Below are positions 1-7,527 of a stretch of DNA of 23,134 nt, one piece after another (position 1 is the stretch's first letter; every line of letters begins with the position of its first letter). The stretch covers positions 1 to 23,134 of the forward strand of contig CAYQEZ010000031.1 of NCBI GenBank assembly GCA_964416645.1. The letters are read 5' to 3'. The notes under the pieces were generated by a model, which was not told the origin of the DNA, ran no database searches, and saw nothing but the letters and a program-made list of their open reading frames with translations. Source of the stretch: GCA-002282575 sp964416645. GTDB taxonomy: Bacteria > Pseudomonadota > Gammaproteobacteria > Thiomicrospirales > Thiomicrospiraceae. The translations under genes were made by a program, and so were the position numbers.

Positions 1-120
1 ATGCTGATCGACAATGCCAAACACCAATTGCTCGGGATGTTTGGCTTTACGTAGTGCGTCTTGCACGGTGAAGATCAGGTAAGGGTCGGCAAAGGCAGCG
101 ATGGAGATGAAAATGGTCAT
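1..120 (-). CDS. GlcNAc-type glycosyltransferase, N-terminal fragment (partial)
   Basis: Only the first 40 codons lie inside the window; the gene runs off the left edge. The protein begins MTIFISIAAFADPYLIFTVQ and continues with DALRKAKHPEQLVFGIVDQH. The pattern of a short beta strand, an (A/S)(Y/F)xDP turn and an 'A.hPE.L.fGi..Q' segment is typical of the start of the GlcNAc glycosyltransferase family (PF11397), which glycosylates Skp1 in eukaryotes and has scattered bacterial members of unknown acceptor. An AGGGA ribosome-binding site lies 7 nt before the ATG, and the start follows the aroE stop by 15 nt, so it is probably co-transcribed with hemB and aroE. The family call is made from memory of the motif, and the acceptor is unknown. 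Confidence 0.6.
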   Translation of the reverse strand, partial: MTIFISIAAFADPYLIFTVQDALRKAKHPEQLVFGIVDQH

Positions 121-135
121 CAATCAGTCCCTTTG

Positions 136-948
136 CTATTCTGCTAACACTAGCCTGACGGCTTCCGTCTCTGGTCGTATACCCCGCCACAAATAAAAAG
201 CTTCAGCCGCTTGCTCCACCAGCATACCCAAGCCGTCGGCCTGCTGGATTGCCCCCAGTTGTTGCGCTGCCTGCATAAATACCGTGGGTTCTTTGCCATA
301 CATCATGTCGTAAGCCAAACAACCCGCATCGGCAAACCAGCCTGCTTTGAGTGGGGGTAAATCACCTGCCAAACTGGCGGCTGTGGCATTAATAATCATG
401 TCGTAGGGTTGATTGGGAACAACATCGAAACCACAGCCATTAACGCGACCATGCGCAGCCCGTTCGGCTAATTCCATGGCTTTTTGTGCCGTGCGGTTAG
501 CAATGGTCAGTTGATCGACCTTGGCATCTAATAAGGGTTTCACCACACCACTGGCTGCGCCACCCGCTCCCAGCATTAGCACTCGTTTACCTGCTAGGCT
601 ACCGACCAAACGCGTTAAATCGGCAACTAAGCCTGCACCGTCGGTATTGTCGCCCATCCAACCTGTTTCAGTGCGAATGAGCGTATTTACGGCGCCCGCC
701 AGTTGCGCTCTATCACTGACGCTTTCGCAAGCAGCAAAAGCGTCGAACTTAAACGGCACAGTGACATTCATGCCCTTAAAGCCTTGTGTGTGCAAGTCCT
801 GAATGCCAGTAACAAAACCATCGAGCGGTAAGCAAAGCGCTTCATAACTCATGGCTTGCTGGGTTTGTTCAGCAAACAGACGATGAATGAGCGGTGATTT
901 GGAATGAGCAATGGGGTTGCCTAGTACAGCGTAGCGGTCCATCGACAT
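136..948 (-). CDS. aroE: Shikimate dehydrogenase (NADP+)
   Basis: AroE reduces 3-dehydroshikimate to shikimate with NADPH in the chorismate pathway in the cytoplasm. Visible motifs are the substrate-binding NPIAHSKSP near the N-terminus, NVTVPFK with the catalytic Lys, GDNTDG with the partner Asp, and the dinucleotide-binding GAGGAASGV. The C-terminal GMLVEQAAEAF is also typical. The open frame extends to 978, but an AAAGG site 8 nt upstream favours the ATG at 948 (270 aa); the ATG at 942 is also possible. An in-frame ATG at 954 forms a TAATG overlap with the hemB stop, so translation is probably coupled to hemB. The length is normal for the family. No active-site residue is missing. Confidence 0.96.
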   Translation of the reverse strand: MSMDRYAVLGNPIAHSKSPLIHRLFAEQTQQAMSYEALCLPLDGFVTGIQDLHTQGFKGMNVTVPFKFDAFAACESVSDRAQLAGAVNTLIRTETGWMGDNTDGAGLVADLTRLVGSLAGKRVLMLGAGGAASGVVKPLLDAKVDQLTIANRTAQKAMELAERAAHGRVNGCGFDVVPNQPYDMIINATAASLAGDLPPLKAGWFADAGCLAYDMMYGKEPTVFMQAAQQLGAIQQADGLGMLVEQAAEAFYLWRGIRPETEAVRLVLAE

Positions 949-953
949 GCCCA

Positions 954-1961
954 TTACCTTTGCTCTTCGTGCAGCCATTGCGCCGCGACTTTGGCGTAAT
1001 AGGTCAGAATGCCGTCGGCACCCGCGCGTTTGCAGGAAAGCAACGTTTCTAACACAATGGCGCGCTCGTTAATCCAGCCATTTTGCGCCGCAGCTTTAAT
1101 CATCGCGTATTCACCCGACACGTGATAAACAAAAGTCGGTGCTTGGCATGCTTGTTTTACCCTGCGCACAATATCTAAGTAAGGAATACCAGGTTTGACC
1201 ATCACCATATCAGCGCCTTCAGCAAGGTCGATGGACACCTCAGTAATGGCTTCATTGCTATTGGCAGGATCCATTTGGTAGGTTTTTTTGTCGGCTTTGC
1301 CTAGGTTGGTGGCACTGCCGACCGCATCGCGGAAAGGACCATAAAAAGCGGAAGCATATTTAGCCGAATAAGCCATAATACGCGTGTGAATCAAGCCGTT
1401 TTCTTCCAGTGCAAGGCGAATTTCGGCAATGCGTCCGTCCATCATGTCGGAAGGCGCAACCACATCAGCGCCCGCTTGCGCGTGACACAAAGCTTGCTTC
1501 ACCAGCACTTCGCAGGTTTCATCGTTCAGCACGTAGCCTTGCTCATCAATAATGCCATCTTGTCCGTGACTGGTGTAAGGATCCAGTGCAATATCGGTCA
1601 TAATGCCCAGTTCGGGTACGGCTGCTTTCAGCGCCTTAACTGCTCTTGGCACTAAGTCGTCGGGGTTGTAGGCTTCTTTTGCCGACAGGGATTTTTTGTC
1701 TTGATCGACGACAGGGAAAATGGCCATCATCGGAATACCCAAAGTCACAGCTTGTTTGGCTTCTTCGATCAACAAATCTAAACTCAGTCTTTCCACGCCA
1801 GGCATCGAGGGAATGGCTTCGCGGCGTTGTTCACCTTCTAACACAAATACTGGCCAAATCAGGTCGTCACTGGTGAGGGTATGTTCGCGCATTAAGCGAC
1901 GCGAAAAGTCGTCTTTACGCATACGACGTGGACGGGTAAGGGGGTAATTACGTGGGATCAT
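954..1961 (-). CDS. hemB: Delta-aminolevulinic acid dehydratase (porphobilinogen synthase), Mg-type
   Basis: HemB condenses two 5-aminolevulinate molecules to porphobilinogen in haem biosynthesis. The 335-aa protein has both active-site lysines: K201 in MAYSAKYASAFYGPF and Schiff-base K256 in VMVKPG. The metal site reads DIALDPYTSHGQDG (about 123-136), with Asp where zinc-dependent enzymes such as E. coli HemB have a cysteine cluster. By family knowledge this is the Mg-dependent class seen in Pseudomonas. The N-terminal RPRRMR and the long arm needed for octamer assembly are present. It is the first gene of a tight minus-strand group with aroE and the glycosyltransferase. The Shine-Dalgarno sequence is weak (GAGAAACGAAG before ATG). 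Confidence 0.97.
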   Translation of the reverse strand: MIPRNYPLTRPRRMRKDDFSRRLMREHTLTSDDLIWPVFVLEGEQRREAIPSMPGVERLSLDLLIEEAKQAVTLGIPMMAIFPVVDQDKKSLSAKEAYNPDDLVPRAVKALKAAVPELGIMTDIALDPYTSHGQDGIIDEQGYVLNDETCEVLVKQALCHAQAGADVVAPSDMMDGRIAEIRLALEENGLIHTRIMAYSAKYASAFYGPFRDAVGSATNLGKADKKTYQMDPANSNEAITEVSIDLAEGADMVMVKPGIPYLDIVRRVKQACQAPTFVYHVSGEYAMIKAAAQNGWINERAIVLETLLSCKRAGADGILTYYAKVAAQWLHEEQR

Positions 1962-1983
1962 CTTCGTTTCTCATTCAAATGTA

Positions 1984-2040
1984 ATATTATTGGGAACATC
2001 TAAAAACCTCGATTCGCTCAACAAGCTCAGTAGTTGGGTG
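1984..2040. repeat. Degenerate intergenic repeat-like stretch upstream of hemB
   Basis: The 131 bp between the hybrid kinase stop and the hemB start contain CATCTAAAAACCTCGATTCG followed by CTCAACAAGCTCAG. The first part resembles the hairpin sequence at 16339-16359 (CATCTCTAAAACCCC then ACTTCG). The second part shares ACAAGCTCAG with the palindromic repeats at 7068, 7191 and 7528. This suggests a decayed dispersed repeat. The hemB promoter must also lie in this interval, but I see no convincing -35/-10 pair. Confidence 0.3.
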
Positions 2041-2092
2041 GCGAAGTTAGGGTCGAAACGATTGAGGCAGATGAAGCCGCTGTTTAGTGGCG

Positions 2093-4105
2093 CTAAGATG
2101 ACAGTAACCACTTTTCTAAAACCTGTTTGAGCAAGGTGAACTGAACTGGCTTGGTAATGTAGTCATCAACGCCCAATTGGAAAGCCCGTTGTTTGTCTTC
2201 ATTCAGCGCATTGGCGGACATGGCGATGACCAGCTGATGCTGAGGTGTGTTGCTGATCGCTTCTTGCGCGCGAATGTTAGTAATGGTGGTATAGCCATCC
2301 ATAATGGGCATTTCTAAATCGAGTAAGACAAGATCATAGGATTTACTGGCTAAGCATTCGAGTGCTTCCTGCCCATTATTGGCAATATCGTGCTTGATGT
2401 TAAGTCGCTCTAAAAAATTGGTGGCGATCATTTGGTTAATTGGATTATCCTCAACCAATAAAAGTGTAGCCATTTCCAGCGATATGGCAGCTTTATGTAC
2501 ATTGTGTGTTTTTATTGTGTTTATTGGATTGGTGGTAATGCTTGTATCAGTATCACTTATTGATGTTGTATTGTGAAGGCTGGGTGGATGAATAACGGGC
2601 ATTGGCAATTCGAACCAGAAGGTAGAACCCTTACCTAGTTCACTGGATACGCCAATTTGACCTTGTTGTGCCTCGACAATTTCCTTGCATAGCATCAATC
2701 CAAGTCCTGTGCCGCCGTAACGACGCGTGATGCTGTTATCGGCTTGAGTAAATGATTGAAACAAACGAGCTTGCGCTTCTTCATTTATGCCAATGCCAGT
2801 ATCCGTTACTTCAAAACGAACGATATTATTGGATAAGGCTTGCACTGATAGGCTAATACTGCCATGCTCGGTAAATTTAACGGCATTGCCAATTAGGTTA
2901 ATCAATACTTGACGCAAGCCTATTGGATCGCCCAATACATCATTAGGCAAGTCTGGCGCGAGATAGAGGTTAAATTGCAAGCCTTTTTGTTCAATGAGCT
3001 CCTTTTGCATGCTGATGGTTTCTTCGAGCAATTCACGAAGGTGTAACGGAATATATTCGTTATCGAATTTTCCAGCTTCGATTTTGGCGAAGTCCAGCAC
3101 TTGATTAATCAATTCGAGCAGGTGTTTACCAGCAAGATTAATTTGTTTGACTTGTTCGCTTTGTTGCTCGGTCAGCTTATCCATGGCTAACAGCTGAGCA
3201 AAACCAATAATGGCATTGAGTGGTGTTCTTAATTCGTGGCTCATTCGAGAAACGAAATCGGATTTTGCGCGACTGGCTTGGTCTGCTGCTTCTTTGGCAA
3301 GTAACATTTCTTGCCAAGTTTCCCTTAGCTGGCGATTGCTTCGATTAATTTGATTGGCAAAAACAACACTAATACCTACTACGGCAAGGATAACGAAAAT
3401 AATCAATATAATTTTGATGGTTTGATAGTATCTTTTTTGCTCGGCAATACTGTTTTCAAGCTCTGTTAGACGTTGTTGAGCGACATAGCTAAGTCGATTA
3501 GCGTTTTCTTTTAAGCGAATAAAAAATGGTGGAATTTGTTTAGCATAAAATCGAATGTGTTTTTCATAGTCCGTTTGGTCTTGGCCATGAGCTTGTAGCC
3601 GCTGTGTTTCTTTGGCTTCTAACAGGCTGCGCAATAAGCTGGTTTTATCGGTAACTTCTTTTAACAGCGGGCTGAGTTCAATCGCTTCCATGATAAAAGC
3701 AACCGATTCTTGAGGTTGATAAGAAACTTCTTTGACAATTTGATCAGTCGTATCCATATTTAAATGAATGATTCGCGAAATGCTTCCGCCTTTATGCAGT
3801 ACCTCAATACTCTGCTTGATGTGATTCACATCATCAAAAATGTTGTTTTCGATGCGCTGAAAAGCATGATTACCAGTAGCCACTAACATAAGGTAAACGT
3901 TGGTTTCAATGCTCTCAATATCGCGAAAAATTTGCTCGCCAATAAATAGCCTAGCCTGTTCGTTTTTGCTAACTTTATCTAAATCATCAAAAAGAGAAGA
4001 AAAAAACTGCTCTAGCGCAAAAACCATGAGAAAGCCAAGGATAAAGACAAGTTGCAACAGGACAAGGCGTTGCGTTAATGTGCCGTTTGGTATTGGTTTT
4101 TGCAT
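2093..4105 (-). CDS. Hybrid sensor histidine kinase with C-terminal receiver domain
   Basis: This 670-aa inner-membrane sensor kinase has a transmembrane helix at about 13-33, a largely helical periplasmic domain at about 35-225, a second helix at about 230-250, and a short coiled linker. HisKA follows, with H290 in RMSHELRTPLN. The HATPase domain has N407 (INLIGNAVK), DTGIGI 435-440 and GGTGLGL 464-470. A Ser/Thr/Asn-rich linker at about 508-538 leads to a receiver domain with VEDNPINQ, phosphoacceptor D596 in LLDLEMP, and the conserved Lys of ITKPVQ. There is no HAMP, PAS or Hpt domain and no adjacent response regulator, so phosphotransfer must go to partners elsewhere. It starts 1 bp after the stop of the binding-protein gene, implying coupled translation. 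By analogy with TorT/TorS and LuxP/LuxQ, the binding protein may present the ligand to the periplasmic domain; this is inference. Confidence 0.93.
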   Translation of the reverse strand: MQKPIPNGTLTQRLVLLQLVFILGFLMVFALEQFFSSLFDDLDKVSKNEQARLFIGEQIFRDIESIETNVYLMLVATGNHAFQRIENNIFDDVNHIKQSIEVLHKGGSISRIIHLNMDTTDQIVKEVSYQPQESVAFIMEAIELSPLLKEVTDKTSLLRSLLEAKETQRLQAHGQDQTDYEKHIRFYAKQIPPFFIRLKENANRLSYVAQQRLTELENSIAEQKRYYQTIKIILIIFVILAVVGISVVFANQINRSNRQLRETWQEMLLAKEAADQASRAKSDFVSRMSHELRTPLNAIIGFAQLLAMDKLTEQQSEQVKQINLAGKHLLELINQVLDFAKIEAGKFDNEYIPLHLRELLEETISMQKELIEQKGLQFNLYLAPDLPNDVLGDPIGLRQVLINLIGNAVKFTEHGSISLSVQALSNNIVRFEVTDTGIGINEEAQARLFQSFTQADNSITRRYGGTGLGLMLCKEIVEAQQGQIGVSSELGKGSTFWFELPMPVIHPPSLHNTTSISDTDTSITTNPINTIKTHNVHKAAISLEMATLLLVEDNPINQMIATNFLERLNIKHDIANNGQEALECLASKSYDLVLLDLEMPIMDGYTTITNIRAQEAISNTPQHQLVIAMSANALNEDKQRAFQLGVDDYITKPVQFTLLKQVLEKWLLSS

Positions 4106-4106
4106 C

Positions 4107-4895
4107 TTAGTTAATTTTGGTGTTGTTATCTAAGAAGCCATGTTTACGCATGATGGCTTGCCCTTCCGAACTCGCAACATAATCAATAAACTGTTGTGCT
4201 AATAATTTTTGCTGGCTAATGGTGACTAAATTCATTAATAGCGCTTGAGGTTCTGCCACTTTTGTTGGTAAGTCGATGACGTCGATATATGGGCTGTTTT
4301 CAGCAAAAAATGCCGTCGCACGCCAGTTAATGGACACATCGGCTTCGCCTTTTTTAAGAGAGGCGTTGATGGCACGCGAGTCAGGTAATAACTGCGAAGC
4401 ATGGTCAACAGCTTGCTCGTAAATACCTGCTTGTGTTAGGATGCGTTTGGTTTCTGCACCAATACTGCCCTGAGTTTCGGCGCCAATGACGACAACTAAA
4501 TCGTTTCTAAGCAGTTGGTTTACTTCGGCCATTACTTTCTTGGGGTTGCCTTTTTTAACCAAGAGCGCGGCCTGATTATAGCCAATGGTTTTATAGTTTC
4601 CTAACAAACCTTCAGGTAAATACTTAGTGCGAAAAGTTGGCTCGCCGGGCAGGTAAATATCACCTCTTTGACTCATTTTTAGGCTATTGTATAAGTCTTC
4701 TGAGCCACCTTGGGTAATGACTATTTTGGCGTTATGTTGCTTTTCAAAACTTTTTGCGAGTTCACTAATTGGCTTGACCATGGTGATCCCACAATAAACT
4801 AAGAGTTCTTGATTGCTTGCGTTAGTCAATTTGGGTACAAAAAGACTCATAAACAATATGGCAAAAAGGTAAGGTCGAATTGGGTTAAGCGCCAT
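4107..4895 (-). CDS. ModA-like periplasmic substrate-binding protein, solitary
   Basis: This 262-aa protein has a signal peptide (about 1-26, hydrophobic core AILFMSLFVP, likely cleavage after TNA). A type II periplasmic binding fold follows, recognisable from LLVYCGITMVKPISELAKSF, the GGSEDLYNSLKMSQRGDIYLPG segment and the C-terminal FIDYVASSEGQAIMRKHGF. These match the molybdate/tungstate-type extracellular solute-binding family (SBP_bac_11). No ModB or ModC permease genes flank it; instead a hybrid histidine kinase follows after 1 bp. I therefore infer a sensory rather than an import role. The ligand is unknown; an oxyanion is a reasonable guess. An AAAGGA site lies 10 nt before the ATG. 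The low-GC 229 bp upstream presumably holds the promoter. Confidence 0.85.
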   Translation of the reverse strand: MALNPIRPYLFAILFMSLFVPKLTNASNQELLVYCGITMVKPISELAKSFEKQHNAKIVITQGGSEDLYNSLKMSQRGDIYLPGEPTFRTKYLPEGLLGNYKTIGYNQAALLVKKGNPKKVMAEVNQLLRNDLVVVIGAETQGSIGAETKRILTQAGIYEQAVDHASQLLPDSRAINASLKKGEADVSINWRATAFFAENSPYIDVIDLPTKVAEPQALLMNLVTISQQKLLAQQFIDYVASSEGQAIMRKHGFLDNNTKIN

Positions 4896-5124
4896 ATTGA
4901 TATATTCCTTTGCATCACTATCAAGAATTTATTCTTTTCCTAAGAAAAGTCTAAAAAATTAGGATTTTGCCTTTTTTCAGACTTTCGAACTTGTTTTTTA
5001 GTTGGTGAAAGGGGGTTATCAATCTGTTACAGGGTAAAAATGGTCAAGCCTCTCCCCCCAACTCTTTGTATATTTTAACATTTTGTTTTTTATTTAACAG
5101 CAGTAAAACAGAGAAACTCTAAAA
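4896..5124. other. AT-rich intergenic region, probable promoter of the binding protein/kinase pair
   Basis: This 229-bp gap lies between the unknown gene at 5125 and the binding-protein gene. It is clearly more AT-rich than its surroundings, with several T and A runs. CCTAA at 4939-4943 and TTAGG at 4959-4963 form a loose inverted repeat. On the minus strand TTGACC occurs at about 5040-5045, but I find no well-spaced -10 partner. A very short AGAG-TTT-CTCT hairpin followed by GTTTT lies just after the 5125 gene stop (minus sense) and could act as a weak terminator. Confidence 0.35.
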
Positions 5125-5694
5125 TTAGTTTGCTTGGTAATGTAGTTGTTGCCAATCACGTCCAAGTTGTGCTACCAGCTCACTGAGAGATCCGTCAAAA
5201 CAGCCAATTAATCTGGCCTTGCTTGCCAACCGATTAGCAAACCCCCAGTCTTCAAGTAAAGGGCAGCAGGCAATCAGTTCGGGTAGTTCGGGTAGCATGA
5301 ATTTTGCGGGTTTGATGATACAGGGAAACTGGTCGGCGCTGAGCAGAATTAGGCTATGCGCGGCAAGTTTTTTCAGTTGACCGGCGGCACGCAAGGCATC
5401 AGCAATGCCTAAATCTTCTCCCGTTATTAATAGTGGCTGATGAGTGTCTAGGTGTGGCAGGGCTTGCCCAGCATGAACCAGTTCAATTGCTGCCCGAGCG
5501 GCGTTGCTGGGTTCGGTCATGCATAAACAGTCAATGTGCGCGTCTTGCACACGCCATGGTGCTAGTAAGGCTTCTCCCCATTGCAGTCTTGTACCCAATT
5601 CTAGAGTAAGGGGCATGCTCAGCGTAAAACTCACTTGCGTCCAGCCATTGGGTAAGGCTGTGACGCTGGGTGGGTTATGGGGGAGTTGCATCAT
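5125..5694 (-). CDS. Uncharacterised protein in the pyrimidine cluster, faintly PyrK-like
   Basis: This 189-aa soluble protein starts 7 nt after the pyrC' stop (alternative ATG one codon later) and has no clear Shine-Dalgarno sequence, so it is probably translated by coupling. I do not recognise it with certainty. The C-terminal two thirds (LLITGEDLGIADALRAAGQL, then a hydrophobic strand LILLSADQFP, and GCFDGSLSELV near the end) recall the layout of the NAD-binding half of PyrK-type or ferredoxin-reductase electron transfer proteins. The GGxG-type motif is replaced by TGEDLG, and no iron-sulfur cysteine cluster is visible. Cysteines occur in DCLCM and ACC. It has no signal peptide or membrane segment. 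Its position suggests a link to pyrimidine synthesis, but the function is unknown. Confidence 0.7.
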   Translation of the reverse strand: MMQLPHNPPSVTALPNGWTQVSFTLSMPLTLELGTRLQWGEALLAPWRVQDAHIDCLCMTEPSNAARAAIELVHAGQALPHLDTHQPLLITGEDLGIADALRAAGQLKKLAAHSLILLSADQFPCIIKPAKFMLPELPELIACCPLLEDWGFANRLASKARLIGCFDGSLSELVAQLGRDWQQLHYQAN

Positions 5695-5701
5695 TCAGCA
5701 C

Positions 5702-6988
5702 TCATGCCAATTTAGGTTGGTGAACAACGCGTCCTTGAAATAGCGTTGTGTGTACCTTGCCCGTGAACGGCCACTTATGGAAAGGCGTGTTGTCGCCCGC
5801 GCTCATCAGTTGATGACGATTAAATAACCAGTCGGCTTCCAAATCGACAATGGCCATATCGGCTGGCGCACCGACTTGCAGACTTCCTCGGTTAATGCCC
5901 AATAGGCTGGCGGGTTGGTGGGTGACGGCTTTGATGGCTTGTTCTAATGTTAGAACATGCTCGCGTACCAGCGCCAACAGCAAGGGCAATAGACTTTCCA
6001 GTCCACTAATACCAGGAACCGATTCAGGGAAGGGCAAGAGTTTATCGTCGTGCATGAGTGGTGTGTGATCGGAACAAATGGCGCTAATCACGCCCGCTTT
6101 AACGCCAGCACGTAGCGCGTCTCTGTCACGTTGGCTGCGCAACGGAGGTTGTACGTGCATAAAGCTAGCAAAGTCGGCGACATCAAACTCGGTTAAATGC
6201 AAATTGTGAATGGTAACGTCGGCGGTAACGGGTAAACCGCGTGCTTGAGCGTCAGCGATCATGTCCACTGCGCGAGCGGTGGAAACTTGGCTCAGGTGCA
6301 AGCGCACGCCCGTTTCTTCGGCTAATAACAGCAGTCTGGCAAGGGCAAGGGTTTCAGCAGCCGAAGGAATATCTGGCAAGCCCAGTGCCGAGCTAATTGC
6401 ACCCCTATGCGCTACACCATCTTTGCCTAAGTAGGCATCAATCGGGCGCATCATCACCAGTAGCCTGTGTGTGGCGGCATAATCAAAGGCATTAAATAGG
6501 GTTTGTGTGTTCACCACGGGCTTGTTGGCTTGGCTAAAAGCAACACAGCCTTCACGGTGCATGGCGACCATTTCCGACAGGGCTTCGCCTTTCAAGCCTT
6601 TAGTCAAAGCACCAACAGGCAACACATAAGCGGTTTCCGCTTGACGCGCACGGCGCTGAATCAGTTCAGTCACAGCAAAGGTGTCATTCACTGGGTCGGT
6701 ATCGGGCATCACGCATAGACTGGTAATGCCGCCCGCCACCGCGGCTTTGGTTTCACGGGCAATGGTGGTGAAGTGCTCTAAGCCAGGCTCACCTAAACGT
6801 GTGGAGAGGTCAATTAAACCTGGAATTACCAACATGCCTTTGGCATTGATGATTTTGGTGGCGGTAAAGTCGGCTGGCGCTTCACCTATGGCAATAATGC
6901 GCCCATGATTGATGTGAATATCGGCAATCGTATCTAGCTGGTTGGCGGGATCGAACAGACGACCTTGTTGAATGGTGATGGCGATCAT
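5702..6988 (-). CDS. pyrC': Inactive dihydroorotase-like subunit of aspartate transcarbamoylase (PyrC')
   Basis: This 428-aa protein has the whole amidohydrolase fold of a type I dihydroorotase. Clear family blocks are the GMLVIPGLIDL strand, AAVAGGITSLCVMPDT, HVQPPLRSQ and the C-terminal NTPFHKWPFTGKV. The metal-binding His-x-His that should follow IDL is Ser-Thr-Arg (62-64). The usual CHVST is SQVST, and one His of the following PHHL-like motif is lost. In Pseudomonas such pseudo-dihydroorotases are structural partners of PyrB in the class A (dodecameric) ATCase, and that is the likely role here. An AAGGA site lies 7 nt before the ATG. It no longer touches pyrB, being about 0.8 kb downstream behind accessory genes. 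Confidence 0.9.
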   Translation of the reverse strand: MIAITIQQGRLFDPANQLDTIADIHINHGRIIAIGEAPADFTATKIINAKGMLVIPGLIDLSTRLGEPGLEHFTTIARETKAAVAGGITSLCVMPDTDPVNDTFAVTELIQRRARQAETAYVLPVGALTKGLKGEALSEMVAMHREGCVAFSQANKPVVNTQTLFNAFDYAATHRLLVMMRPIDAYLGKDGVAHRGAISSALGLPDIPSAAETLALARLLLLAEETGVRLHLSQVSTARAVDMIADAQARGLPVTADVTIHNLHLTEFDVADFASFMHVQPPLRSQRDRDALRAGVKAGVISAICSDHTPLMHDDKLLPFPESVPGISGLESLLPLLLALVREHVLTLEQAIKAVTHQPASLLGINRGSLQVGAPADMAIVDLEADWLFNRHQLMSAGDNTPFHKWPFTGKVHTTLFQGRVVHQPKLA

Positions 6989-7182
6989 GGTTATTTCCTT
7001 TTTTCAGAAATGCTAGCTTAACGTGTATTTCTAGTTTGCCACACTGGCTTCTAAAAATTCATGTTTTGTCCTTTGACAAGCTCAGGACGAACGCTAGGTT
7101 TTATAGGTTTCCGTTGTTTGTCATCGAATAAACTTTCAATTGAGTTTTCAATAGGCTTTTTTATAAATATTGGAGAATATTG
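6989..7182. other. Spacer between pyrC' and the GIY-YIG unit, with a repeat copy and a gene-remnant-like frame
   Basis: This 194-bp stretch carries one palindromic repeat (7068-7093). On the minus strand, one frame is open for about 43 codons through and beyond that repeat (reading QYSPIFIKKPIENSIESLFD and onward to NMNF before a stop), with no start codon at its beginning. It looks like the tail of a lost gene, but I cannot name the family. It does not resemble the missing C-terminal part of the BRO protein. Any promoter that pyrC' has gained here is not obvious. Confidence 0.4.
7068..7093 (+). repeat. Palindromic dispersed repeat, copy A
   Basis: GTCCTTTGACAAGCTCAGGA followed by CGAACG. 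It differs from the core of copies B and C by one base (T for C at 7074) and has the same orientation as copy C. The ends GTCCT/AGGAC can form a hairpin stem. I recognise this core as a dispersed intergenic repeat found in many bacteria. Confidence 0.8.
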
Positions 7183-7497
7183 TTATTCATCCGTTCGTCC
7201 TGAGCTTGTCGAAGGACGGTTGGATGTGCTTTTCGCCAGTAGAGAAACTTCTTTCCAGTCGTTGCGCATCATGGCTTCTTTCTTTTTACGACTCCATCCT
7301 TTGATCTGAGTTTCAGCAGCCAATGCTTCTTCTCGAGATGCAAATTCTTTTGACCAAATAAGATGCACTGGGCGACGTGTCGCAGTATAAGTTTGGTATT
7401 CTCCTATCTGATGTTGCCCTATTCTCTTTTCAAGATTGTCTGTGTGTCCAGTATAGTAGCTATCATCGGCACAACGTAGAATGTAAGTCCAAAACAC
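7183..7497 (-). CDS. Single-domain GIY-YIG nuclease
   Basis: This 104-aa protein starts at the GTG at 7497, chosen because AAGGA lies 7 nt upstream and the domain begins at once with FWTYILRCADDSYYTGHTDN. The longer open frame back to 7629 merely translates a repeat (FVLSLSKD) and is rejected. GIY-YIG landmarks are the TYI and YTG strands, the catalytic-type Arg of LEKRIGQH, the Tyr/His region, and a conserved Glu in AAETQIKGWSRKKKEAM. This is the UPF0213/YhbQ-like small class of DNA endonucleases. The last residues (RPSTSSGRTDE) are encoded by the left inverted repeat, with the stop 6 bp beyond it, so the gene and the repeat form one unit. Its role is unknown; DNA cleavage linked to movement of the surrounding repeats is a hypothesis. 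Confidence 0.85.
   Translation of the reverse strand: MFWTYILRCADDSYYTGHTDNLEKRIGQHQIGEYQTYTATRRPVHLIWSKEFASREEALAAETQIKGWSRKKKEAMMRNDWKEVSLLAKSTSNRPSTSSGRTDE
7191..7217 (-). repeat. Palindromic repeat copy B, left terminal inverted repeat of the GIY-YIG unit
   Basis: On the plus strand it begins CCGTTCGTCCTGAGCTTGTC and ends GAAGGAC. It is the exact reverse complement of 7528-7554 over all 27 bp. It also encodes the C-terminus of the GIY-YIG protein. Confidence 0.9.
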
Positions 7498-7527
7498 ATT
7501 GCAGTCCTTTTTGTATTTCGTTAGTTT

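Noticed and set aside
4107..4895. Molybdate import operon
   Set aside because: No ModB or ModC gene is next to the ModA-like protein; the immediate partner is a histidine kinase.
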